A stretch of DNA of 64,000 nucleotides, from NCBI GenBank assembly GCA_016209015.1, contig JACQWY010000003.1, positions 62,001 through 126,000 on the forward strand. Reading direction: 5' to 3'. The notes under the pieces are model-generated. The model did not search any database. It was not told the DNA's origin and saw only the letters and a program-made list of their open reading frames with translations. This DNA comes from Gammaproteobacteria bacterium (lineage in GTDB: Bacteria > Pseudomonadota > Gammaproteobacteria > Ga0077536). Shown in pieces: positions 25,769 to 33,649 of the stretch (within the stretch, counting starts at the first letter, position 1; every line of letters begins with the position of its first letter). The position numbers were made by a program, and so were the translations under genes.

Positions 25769-26395
25769 CTAGCGCGTCGCGCCCGGCAGCCACTTCACGA
25801 GCAGCTCGATCATCTGCTCGCGCGAGAGCGTGGGCTGCGCGAGCGGCCACCAGAACACGGCCCGCGTGCGGATCAGATCGACGATGCGGGCGGCGTCGTA
25901 ATAGCCCTCGCCGTCGAGGCAGTCGCCCGCTTGGCGCGTGACGAGGTAGAGCGCGGCGCCGAGCGTCGTCTCGCGGTCCTCGGCGAGCGCCACGGCCCGC
26001 TCCGCGGCAGCACTGCCCTCGCCGCTCTGCGCGGGCAGCACGAGCGCGATGAAATCGAGCAGTCGCGACAAGCCGAGCGGCAGCGCGAGGCCGTGCTCCT
26101 GGGCGAAGCGGCGCAGTGCGAACGGCGTGACCGCCGCTTCCGGATCGGGGTTGCCCGTCGCCGCCGTGAATGCCGCCCACAGTCGCGCGTGGGCAGCGCC
26201 GCGTGCGGTCTCCGGGGCGGGCGGGGCGTAGCTCGCGGGATCTTCGCCGATGAGGAGCGGCAGGGCCTCGGCGCGCGCGCGCCAGATATCGAGCTTCGCC
26301 CAGTGCTCGTAATGCGCCTGGCTCGCGGCGTCGACGCGTGCGGTGTCCAGGTCCGCGCGCAGCACGGCGAGCGCGGCTTCGAGCGTGTCGGTCAT
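25769..26395 (-). CDS. Hypothetical protein
   Basis: I do not recognise this 208-residue protein. It is Ala- and Leu-rich, probably all-helical, with no signal peptide or transmembrane segment. Two Trp-containing stretches stand out: HYEHWAKLDIWRARAE near residue 30 and VFWWPLAQP near 180. It follows the sorbosone-type dehydrogenase gene by 24 bases on the same strand, so it is probably the last gene of the kinase-dehydrogenase unit. G/C-rich third codon positions in this frame support real coding. Confidence 0.65.
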   Translation of the reverse strand: MTDTLEAALAVLRADLDTARVDAASQAHYEHWAKLDIWRARAEALPLLIGEDPASYAPPAPETARGAAHARLWAAFTAATGNPDPEAAVTPFALRRFAQEHGLALPLGLSRLLDFIALVLPAQSGEGSAAAERAVALAEDRETTLGAALYLVTRQAGDCLDGEGYYDAARIVDLIRTRAVFWWPLAQPTLSREQMIELLVKWLPGATR

Positions 26396-26419
26396 GGAAG
26401 TCCTTTCGTGTGCAGCGGC

Positions 26420-27595
26420 TCAACGGCCGGCGAAGCCGCTCGCCGCGCCGGTGTAGTGCACGCGATAGATCACCCCGGCCCCATCGTCGGAGATCAATAT
26501 CGAGCCGTCCGGCAATTGCGCGAACGCGACCGGCCGGCCCCAGGCTTCCTCCCCTTCCAGCCAGCCCGTTGCGAACGGCTCCTCCCGCTCGACGCGACCC
26601 TCGGCATCGAGGTGTTCGACCATCACGCGATAGCCGATCTTGTGCGTGCGGTTCCAGGAGCCGTGCTCGGCGACGAACAGCGCGCCGCGGTAGGCGGCGG
26701 GGAATTGTTCGCCGGTGTAGAACAGGAGCCCGAGCGGCGCGACGTGCGGGCCGAGCTTCGCGACCGGCGGGACGTAGTCCTTCGGATCGTGGCCCGCACC
26801 GAATTTCGGATCCGGCAGATCGCCCTGATGGACGTAGGGGAAGCCGAAGTGCTGGCCGGGCTTCGTGAGCCGGTCGAGCTCGCAGGACGGCACGTCGTCG
26901 CCGAGGTTGTCCCGACCGTTGTCGGTGAACCAGAGCTCGTGCGTCGTCGGATGCCAGGCGAAGCCCACGGAATTGCGGATCCCGCGGGCGACGATCTCGT
27001 AATCACGGCCGTCGGGCGTCATGCGTCCGAGGGTGCCGAAAGGATCCTCGACTTCGCAGACGTTGCACGGCGCACCGACCGGGACGTAGAGCTTGCCGTC
27101 CGGTCCGAAGCCGAGGTACTTCCAGCCGTGGTGGCGCTTGGACGGCAGGCGATCGTAGACGACGACCGGCCGCGGCGGGTTCGCGAGCTTCGCGTCGATG
27201 CCGTCGTAGCGCAGGATGCGACTGATCTCGGCGACGTAGAGCGCGCCGTCCCGGTAGGCGATGCCGGTCGGCATCTCGAGCCCTTCGGCGATCACGTGCA
27301 CCTCCCGGCCGGGTCCCGCGCCGCCCGGGCCGCTGAGTGCGTACACCCTTCCCGCCTGCATGGTGCCGGCGTAGACGATGCCGGACGGCGCAACGGCGAG
27401 CTGGCGCGCATCGGGCACGGCGTCGCTGTAGATTTCGATCGCGAAGCCGGGGGGCAGTTTGATGCGTTCGATGGGAGGCGCGGCTACAGCCGTGGCGGCC
27501 GCGGACGCGGCGAGCACGAGCACGAGCACGAGCATCGTGAGGGCTTTCGCCCCGCGGCGCTGTCCCTGCGGCCGGGATCCGCGCTGCGCGGTCAC
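26420..27595 (-). CDS. Sorbosone dehydrogenase-type (PQQ-GDH-like) protein
   Basis: This 391-residue protein has an N-terminal signal segment (LVLVLVLAASAAATAVAAPP) and a six-bladed propeller of the sorbosone/soluble glucose dehydrogenase family. Marks include LPPGFAIEIYSD, GLEMPTGIAYRDG, HHGWKYLGFGPDGKLYV, ARGIRNSVGFAWHP, LWFTDNGRDNLGDD, EHGSWNRTHKIGYRV and RPVAFAQLPDGSILISDD. It should be periplasmic and may use PQQ to oxidise a sugar or aldehyde. A pair of cysteines (PCNVCEVED) stands out in the family segment. The start is GTG 27595, or an inner ATG at residue 21. It begins 4 bases after the kinase gene stop. Confidence 0.9.
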   Translation of the reverse strand: MTAQRGSRPQGQRRGAKALTMLVLVLVLAASAAATAVAAPPIERIKLPPGFAIEIYSDAVPDARQLAVAPSGIVYAGTMQAGRVYALSGPGGAGPGREVHVIAEGLEMPTGIAYRDGALYVAEISRILRYDGIDAKLANPPRPVVVYDRLPSKRHHGWKYLGFGPDGKLYVPVGAPCNVCEVEDPFGTLGRMTPDGRDYEIVARGIRNSVGFAWHPTTHELWFTDNGRDNLGDDVPSCELDRLTKPGQHFGFPYVHQGDLPDPKFGAGHDPKDYVPPVAKLGPHVAPLGLLFYTGEQFPAAYRGALFVAEHGSWNRTHKIGYRVMVEHLDAEGRVEREEPFATGWLEGEEAWGRPVAFAQLPDGSILISDDGAGVIYRVHYTGAASGFAGR

Positions 27596-27599
27596 GGAC

Positions 27600-28895
27600 T
27601 CACAGCTCCTGGGAGACGCGCTCCGTCGTGACCGACAGGCGATGGATCAGCGTGCGCAGGAATACTTTCAGGAAGCGCACCTGACAGTTGAGAGAGACCT
27701 GACTGATGACCGTGGAGTTGAGCTTCAGGAGCGAAGTCGGGCCGATCGCGACGATCGTCGCCGTGCGCTTCGTCTTCGCGAGGTAGCCCATCTCGCCGAA
27801 ACAGTCGCCCGCGTAGAGCGTGCGCAATTGCTTGCCGAGCTTCTGCACCGAGACCTCGCCGTGGACGATGATGTAGAACGAATCGTCGAGCTCACCTTCG
27901 AGAATGATGTCCTGGCCGTCGCGATATTCCTGCCACTGTCCGGCCCGCACGATTTCCCAGACTTCCGCATCCGGGAAGCCGACGAAGAAATCGAGTTGCT
28001 TGACGGCCGTGAACTTCTCCTGCTCGGAGATGTTTTCCTGCGGCGTCTCCAGCAGTTGATCGAAGGCGCGCGAGAGATCCGAGGCGAGTTCGAGCCCCAT
28101 CGGGTAGCGCGTTTCCGTCTCCTTCGACATCGCCTTCGCGACGATGTCGGACAGCGCACGGGGCACGTCGCCGCGCAGTTCGTGCACCGGGCGCGGCTCC
28201 TCGTGCAGGATCTTCTGGACGAGCCGCGAGAAGTTGTCCGACTGGAACGGATGCCGACCGGTCAGCAGCTCGTACATGACCACGCCGAGCGAGAAGAGAT
28301 CCGTCTGATTGCCGACGTAATCCTCGCGGACCTGCTCCGGCGACATGTAACGCGGCGATCCGACGAGCCCCATGGGCATCGTCTCCGTGGAATCCATCTT
28401 CGTCAGGTGCGCGATGCTGAAATCGCCGATCTTCACGTCGATGTCGGAGGTGACGAGGATGTTCGTCGGCTTGATGTCGCGGTGGATGACACCCTGCTTG
28501 TGCGCGTAGTCCAGCGCCTTCGCGCATTTGAACGAGATTTCGACGACCTTCTCGATCGGCAGCAGATTTTCGGAGCGGCAATACGGCTTGAGGGTCGCCC
28601 CGCCCTCGATGTACTCCATCACGATGTAGCAGATCTCGCGATCGACGCCCGCGTCGAAGATGCCGACGATGTTCGGATGCGTGAGACGGCCCGCGGTGTG
28701 GGCCTCGTTGAAGAACATCTTCCGATAGCGATCGCCGAGCTCTTCGTCGTTCAATTGTTCGGCGTGTGCGACCTTGATGGCGACCTGACGATCGACATAA
28801 GGATCGTAACCGAGATAGACCGTGCCCATGCTGCCACGGTTGATCTCTTTGAGGACCTCGTACTTACCGAGACGGTCGGGAGGGCTGTCGCTCAT
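27600..28895 (-). CDS. Ser/Thr protein kinase with C-terminal cyclic nucleotide-binding domain
   Basis: This 431-residue protein joins a Hanks-type kinase (about 11-275) to a cyclic nucleotide-binding (CNB) domain (about 300-410). The kinase has Lys41 in VAIKV, HRDIKPTN (138-145) and MSPEQ. The DFG motif is DFS (158-160), and the first glycine of the P-loop is Asn (NRGSMG). The CNB domain has FGEMGYLAKTKRTAT (Glu368 and Arg377 retained), so it could bind cAMP or cGMP. There is no transmembrane segment. It heads a unit with the sorbosone-type dehydrogenase and the hypothetical gene. A paralogue lies at 30887-32164. Confidence 0.93.
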   Translation of the reverse strand: MSDSPPDRLGKYEVLKEINRGSMGTVYLGYDPYVDRQVAIKVAHAEQLNDEELGDRYRKMFFNEAHTAGRLTHPNIVGIFDAGVDREICYIVMEYIEGGATLKPYCRSENLLPIEKVVEISFKCAKALDYAHKQGVIHRDIKPTNILVTSDIDVKIGDFSIAHLTKMDSTETMPMGLVGSPRYMSPEQVREDYVGNQTDLFSLGVVMYELLTGRHPFQSDNFSRLVQKILHEEPRPVHELRGDVPRALSDIVAKAMSKETETRYPMGLELASDLSRAFDQLLETPQENISEQEKFTAVKQLDFFVGFPDAEVWEIVRAGQWQEYRDGQDIILEGELDDSFYIIVHGEVSVQKLGKQLRTLYAGDCFGEMGYLAKTKRTATIVAIGPTSLLKLNSTVISQVSLNCQVRFLKVFLRTLIHRLSVTTERVSQEL

Positions 28896-29125
28896 ATCTC
28901 TCTGTCGGCATAGTTGTGCGTCACGGCCTCGCCGATTTCCTTGCCGCGACGGAGTGCGGCAGCCGGCTCGCGTTCACCGTCCCAAGAATATCACGGGGCT
29001 CACAGTGGTTACATGCGCTCAGGGCTGCGGACAGCGTCCTGAACGCTCGCCCGGACGGCTTCCGTAACACGCGCGAGCAGCGGCTGTGGCAGAATGCGCG
29101 GAATTCGCCAGTCACGGGATCCCGC

Positions 29126-30745
29126 ATGAAATCCAGCCGCATCAGCTCCTGGCCCAAGCTCTCCGCCCTCGCCAAACAGTTGCGCCCCCGGCGCATCGAA
29201 AGCCTCTTCGACGACGACGCCGACCGCGTCGGCGAGTTCAGTATCGACGCGGCAGGCCTTTATCTTGATTACTCCAAGAATCTCATCGACCGCGCGGCGT
29301 TGCGCCTCCTCGTCGAGCTCGCCCACGAATGCGCGCTTGCGGAGCGTATCGAGCGGCTGTTCCGCGGCGATCGCATCAACGTCACCGAGGGCCGGGCGGT
29401 GCTCCACACGGCGCTGCGCGACCCGCAGGACGACGTGCGCGTCGATGGTCAGCCGGTCGCCGGTGATATCCGCGCCGTCCAGGCGAAGATGCGGACGCTC
29501 GTGGAGGCCGTCTGCAGCGGCCGCTGGACCGGCTTCCGCGGCGACCGCATCACCGATGTGGTGAACATCGGCATCGGCGGCTCGCATCTCGGCCCCCTCC
29601 TCGCCTGTGACGCTCTGCGCTACGACGCCGCGAGCGGCCTGCGCGTCCACTTCTGCTCGAACGTGGACGGCGGAGACATCGATCGCACGCTGACCGGCCT
29701 CGATCCCGCGACCACGCTCTTCATCGTCGCCTCGAAGTCGTTCACCACGCCGGAGACGGCGCTGAACGCGAACAGTGCCCGGCGCTGGCTGCTTGCCGCA
29801 GCCGGGGACGAGGCCGCGACCGCGAAGCACTTCCTCGCCATCAGCGCACATCCGGCGAAAGCCGCGGCATTCGGCATCCCTGCCGACAACGTCCTGCCGA
29901 TGTGGGACTGGGTCGGCGGGCGTTATTCGCTGTGGTCCGCGATCGGCCTGCCGATCGCGTTCGCGCTCGGGATGCACGGCTTCGAGCGCCTGCTCGCCGG
30001 TGCGGCCGCGATGGACCGGCATTTCCGCAGTGCGCCGTTCGAGCGCAACATGCCGGTGCTCTTCGCGCTCGTCGGCATCTGGAACACGAACTTCCTCGGA
30101 GCGGAGAGCTTCGCGGTCGTGCCCTACGACGATCGCCTGTTCCAACTGCCCGCCTACCTTCAGCAGCTCGAGATGGAGAGCAACGGCAAGCGCGTGACGC
30201 TCGCGAACCGGCCGGTCAAGGTCGCGACCGCACCGATCCTGTGGGGCGGCCTCGGCACGAACGTCCAGCATGCGTTCTTCCAGCTCCTGCACCAGGGCAC
30301 GCGCCTCATCCCTGTGGATTTCATACTCGCCATGACGCATCAGCGCTCGCCGCGCGAGCATCACGACATGCTGGTCGCGAATTGCATCGCCCAGGCGGAA
30401 GCGCTCATGTGCGGCCGTCAACGCGCCGAGCTCGACGACGGGACGCCCGCGGAGCCCGGCATCGATCTGCCGCTGCACCGGGAGACTCCGGGCAACCAGC
30501 CGAGCAATATGCTGATCCTCGAATCGCTCACGCCCGAGACGCTCGGTGCGCTGCTCGCGCTCTACGAGCACAAGACCTATGTGCAGGGGGTGATCTGGGG
30601 GATCAACTCCTTCGACCAATGGGGCGTGGAGCTCGGCAAGAAGCTTGCCGGGAAGCTGCTCGCGGAAATGGGCGGAGGAACACGCGAGAAGCACGATGGC
30701 TCGACGAGCGCGCTGCTCGAGCGCTATCTGCGGTCGCGCGGGTAG
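29126..30745 (+). CDS. pgi: Glucose-6-phosphate isomerase
   Basis: This 539-residue protein is full length for phosphoglucose isomerase, which interconverts glucose 6-phosphate and fructose 6-phosphate in the cytoplasm. It shows NIGIGGSHLGP, VASKSFTTPET, MWDWVGGRYSLWSA (signature region), AESFAVVPYDDRL, LEMESNGK and NSFDQWGVELGK. The frame is open from 28916, but ATG 29126 (MKSSR) gives the usual N terminus. It diverges from one kinase-CNB gene (230 bases between starts) and converges on the other. No ribosome site of strong match is seen. Confidence 0.96.
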   Translation: MKSSRISSWPKLSALAKQLRPRRIESLFDDDADRVGEFSIDAAGLYLDYSKNLIDRAALRLLVELAHECALAERIERLFRGDRINVTEGRAVLHTALRDPQDDVRVDGQPVAGDIRAVQAKMRTLVEAVCSGRWTGFRGDRITDVVNIGIGGSHLGPLLACDALRYDAASGLRVHFCSNVDGGDIDRTLTGLDPATTLFIVASKSFTTPETALNANSARRWLLAAAGDEAATAKHFLAISAHPAKAAAFGIPADNVLPMWDWVGGRYSLWSAIGLPIAFALGMHGFERLLAGAAAMDRHFRSAPFERNMPVLFALVGIWNTNFLGAESFAVVPYDDRLFQLPAYLQQLEMESNGKRVTLANRPVKVATAPILWGGLGTNVQHAFFQLLHQGTRLIPVDFILAMTHQRSPREHHDMLVANCIAQAEALMCGRQRAELDDGTPAEPGIDLPLHRETPGNQPSNMLILESLTPETLGALLALYEHKTYVQGVIWGINSFDQWGVELGKKLAGKLLAEMGGGTREKHDGSTSALLERYLRSRG

Positions 30746-30886
30746 TGTAGGGGGCAGATGCGTGCAGCGGCTTCCAGAGCGCTGACCGAAGGGATAGTCG
30801 CCTGGAACCGCGACCGATGCGCCTTCTCCGTCGGCACATCCTTCAACAGGAACTTCCTCGGGCGCCTCCCGCCAGGAACCTCCTCC

Positions 30887-32164
30887 TCACTGCCGAACCA
30901 TCATCTCCGTGGTCTTCTGCAGCCGCTCCGTCAGCACGCGCAGGAACACGCGGCAGAACCTGAGCTGACATTCCTGCGAGACCTGCTCGATGAGCGTCGC
31001 GTTCACTTTCAGGAGCGACACCGGCCCGTCGGCACGAATGGTGGCCGTGCGGCGGATCTTGTTCAGGAAGCCCATCTCGCCGAAGCAGTCGCCTTCCCTG
31101 AGCCTGCCGATCGGCGTGCCCTGCTTGGTCACGACGACGTTGCCGGCGCTGATGATGTAGAACGAGTCGTCGACGTCGCCTTCGCGGATGATGAGCTGTT
31201 CCGGGCCGATGTCCTGCCAGACGCTCGCGCGGATGATCTCCCAGATCTCGGAATCCGGGAAACCGCGGAAGAAATCGAGCTGTTTCACATAGGCGAATTT
31301 CTCCTGGGCGGAGATTTCCTCCTGCGGCCGCGCGAGATGGGTGAACGCCATGCTGAGATCGGACGCGAGGTCGATGCCCATGCGATAGCGCCGCTCGGGC
31401 CGCTTCTCGAGCGCTTTGAAGACGATCTTCTCGAGGATCGGCGGCAGATCCGAGCGGAACGTCGCGAGGGGCGTCGGCTCTTCGTTGATCACGCGATGGA
31501 TGAGGCTCGAAAAGCTCTCGCCGCCGAAGGGGTGCTTACCGGTCAGGAGCTCGTAGGCGACGATGCCGAGCGAGAAGAGATCGGTCTGGCTCGTGATCGT
31601 GTCTTCCTGGATCTGCTCGGGCGACATGTAGCGCGGTGAGCCGACGAAGCCCATGGGCATCGTCTGCGTGAGATCCGTGCGATTGATGTGCGCGATGCTG
31701 AAATCCGCGATCTTCACGTCCATGTCCTGCGTCAGCAGGATGTTCGAGGGCTTGATGTCGCGGTGGATGACGCCCTGGCGGTGGGCGTAATCGAGCGCTT
31801 TCGCGCAGTGGAAGATGATTTCCGTCGCCTTGTTGAGCGTCAGCAGATTCTCGGCGCGGCAGAACGTGCGCAGCGTATCACCGTTCTCGACGAGCTCCAT
31901 GACGATGTAACACTTGTCGTCGTCGACGCCGGCATCGAAGATGTCGAGGATGTTCGGATGGCGCAGCATGCCGGCGGTGTGCGCCTCGTTGAAGAACATC
32001 TTGCGGAAGCGCTCGCCCTGCTCGCGATCCTTGAGGGCATCGGCCATCGCGACCTTCACCGCCACCGGCCGATCGATATAGGGATCGTAGGCCTGGTAGA
32101 CGACGCCCATGCTCCCGCGGCCGACCTCGCGGAGTATTTCGTATTTTCCGAGCTTCTTGAGCAT
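30887..32164 (-). CDS. Ser/Thr protein kinase with C-terminal cyclic nucleotide-binding domain (paralogue)
   Basis: This 425-residue protein is a paralogue of the 27600-28895 kinase with the same layout. The kinase has an intact P-loop (GRGSMG), Lys37, HRDIKPSN from residue 134 and MSPEQ. The DFG motif is DFS (154-156), as in its twin. The C-terminal CNB domain has FGEMGFLNKIRRTATI with Glu and Arg retained. Both share the signature segment FRKMFFNEAHTAG (first residue Y in the twin) and DIFDAGVD-like stretches. The start is ATG 32162-32164; the upstream ribosome site is weak. It converges with pgi. Confidence 0.92.
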   Translation of the reverse strand: MLKKLGKYEILREVGRGSMGVVYQAYDPYIDRPVAVKVAMADALKDREQGERFRKMFFNEAHTAGMLRHPNILDIFDAGVDDDKCYIVMELVENGDTLRTFCRAENLLTLNKATEIIFHCAKALDYAHRQGVIHRDIKPSNILLTQDMDVKIADFSIAHINRTDLTQTMPMGFVGSPRYMSPEQIQEDTITSQTDLFSLGIVAYELLTGKHPFGGESFSSLIHRVINEEPTPLATFRSDLPPILEKIVFKALEKRPERRYRMGIDLASDLSMAFTHLARPQEEISAQEKFAYVKQLDFFRGFPDSEIWEIIRASVWQDIGPEQLIIREGDVDDSFYIISAGNVVVTKQGTPIGRLREGDCFGEMGFLNKIRRTATIRADGPVSLLKVNATLIEQVSQECQLRFCRVFLRVLTERLQKTTEMMVRQ

Positions 32165-32304
32165 CGAGATCCCGAATGCCGATCGCCGCCGAGCCGTCCT
32201 GCCGGCGCGGGCCGACCCGCGCTGCCTCGGCCATAGTCTAACAGGCGGATCAAAAGGCCCGCGAGCGATGCCGCGCCACGAGCCGGTGCGCATGCCGCCT
32301 CCTG

Positions 32305-32310
32305 TATACT
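32305..32310 (+). promoter_or_regulatory. Possible -10 box of the PCu(A)C gene
   Basis: TATACT lies 6 bases before the ATG of the copper chaperone gene. If it is the -10 element, transcription would begin at or next to the ATG, giving a leaderless mRNA. No good -35 match is seen upstream, and no ribosome site lies between. Confidence 0.35.
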
Positions 32311-32316
32311 CCGGCC

Positions 32317-32754
32317 ATGTCGAAATCCGCCCTGTGCTTCGTCGCCTCGCTGCACGCCCTGCTCGCCACGGCGCCGGCGCTCGCCTGCGACGGCCTCGTC
32401 GTCGACGAGGCCTGGGTGCGCGAGCCGCCGCCCGGCGCGGAAGTTGCCGCGGGCTATGTGCGCCTGACGAATCGCGGCGCGGCGCCGCTCGCGATAGACG
32501 CCGTGACGAGCCCCTGTTGCGGCCACGTGATGATCCATCGCACGGAGCAGCACGGTGACAGCCTGCGCATGGTGCACGTCGACCGGCTCGCGCTCGCCCC
32601 CGGCGAGGCCGTGACGCTCGCACCGGGCGGCGCGCATCTGATGCTGATGGGACTCGCCGCCCCGCTCACCGCCGGCAACGGCGTCAGGTTCTCGTTCGCT
32701 TGCGGCGGACACGCGACCGAGGTCCGCTTTCCGGTGCGCGCGGACGCGCCCTGA
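32317..32754 (+). CDS. PCu(A)C copper chaperone
   Basis: This 145-residue periplasmic protein has a signal peptide (FVASLHALLATAPALA) and a cupredoxin-like DUF461/PCu(A)C domain. The Cu(I) motif H-X10-M-X21-H-X-M is exact: His74, Met85, His107 and Met109. It delivers copper to the CuA site of cytochrome oxidase in concert with Sco. An extra Cys-Cys pair (CCGH, 67-70) lies close to the first ligand. It sits 152 bases from a divergent kinase gene and 30 bases before psd. No oxidase assembly genes are adjacent. Confidence 0.93.
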   Translation: MSKSALCFVASLHALLATAPALACDGLVVDEAWVREPPPGAEVAAGYVRLTNRGAAPLAIDAVTSPCCGHVMIHRTEQHGDSLRMVHVDRLALAPGEAVTLAPGGAHLMLMGLAAPLTAGNGVRFSFACGGHATEVRFPVRADAP

Positions 32755-32784
32755 GCGGCGCCGGCCGAAGACCCGAGGAGCCCC

Positions 32785-33642
32785 ATGCCCACGCTCGAAT
32801 CCCTGCAGGTCGCGCTCCAGCACGTGCTGCCCCAGCATCTCCTCTCGCGACTCGTCCGCCGCCTCACGCGGCTCGAGCACGCGGGCCTCGTGCCGCACGC
32901 GATTCGCCGCTTCATGCGCCACTACCCGGTCGACCTCGACGAAGCGCTCGAAACGGACTGCACGCGCTATGCGAGCTTCAATCACTTCTTCACGCGTGAG
33001 CTGCGCGGCGGCTGCCGGCCGATGCCCGAGGATGCGCGCGCCGTCGCCTGTCCCTGCGACGGCCGCATGAGCGAGCTCGGGCCGATCGTCGACGACGTGC
33101 TGCTGCAGGCAAAGGGCCGCCGTTACGGCCTGCCCGCACTGCTCGCCGGCGACACCGGGCTCGCGCGCCGCTTCCACGGCGGTGAATTCGCCACGATTTA
33201 TCTCGCCCCTCACGATTACCACCGCGTGCACAGCCCGCTCGCCGGGCGCGTGCTGCGGGCGACCTACGTCCCCGGCGCGCTGTTCTCCGTCAACGATCGC
33301 ACGACGCGCCATGTCGAGAATCTCTTCGCCCGCAACGAACGCGTGATCGTCGTGATGGAGACGGCGCTCGGCCAGGTCTGCGTCATCCTCGTCGGCGCGA
33401 TGCTCGTCGGCTTCATCGAGCTGGTGTGTGCCGACCTGCCCGCGCAGGTCGACGGTGCGCGTCAGCCCGTGCCGCTCGCGCTCGGCGCGAAACGCGATCT
33501 CGAGCGCGGCGAGGAGCTCGGGCGATTCAACATGGGCTCGACGGTGATTCTGCTGTTCGAACGCGGGCGCGTGCGCTGGCGGAAGGATATCGAGGCGGGA
33601 AGTCTGCTCAGGCTCGGCGAAGTGCTCGCCGAGCCTGTGTGA
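32785..33642 (+). CDS. psd: Phosphatidylserine decarboxylase
   Basis: This 285-residue membrane-associated proenzyme makes phosphatidylethanolamine from phosphatidylserine. It self-cleaves at GST to form the pyruvoyl group on Ser252 (here MGST, where E. coli has LGST). The charge-relay residues are Asp92 in CPCDGRMS and His149 in HDYHRVHSP. Length matches the bacterial class I enzyme. An AGGAG lies before ATG 32785. It converges on nuoN, with the two stops 7 bases apart. Confidence 0.95.
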   Translation: MPTLESLQVALQHVLPQHLLSRLVRRLTRLEHAGLVPHAIRRFMRHYPVDLDEALETDCTRYASFNHFFTRELRGGCRPMPEDARAVACPCDGRMSELGPIVDDVLLQAKGRRYGLPALLAGDTGLARRFHGGEFATIYLAPHDYHRVHSPLAGRVLRATYVPGALFSVNDRTTRHVENLFARNERVIVVMETALGQVCVILVGAMLVGFIELVCADLPAQVDGARQPVPLALGAKRDLERGEELGRFNMGSTVILLFERGRVRWRKDIEAGSLLRLGEVLAEPV

Positions 33643-33649
33643 AACGCGT

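Noticed and set aside
27600-28895. Pseudokinase status for the kinase-CNB protein because of DFS
   Set aside because: Catalytic Lys, HRD Asp and the metal Asp of DFS are kept; loss of Gly in DFG alone does not prove inactivity.
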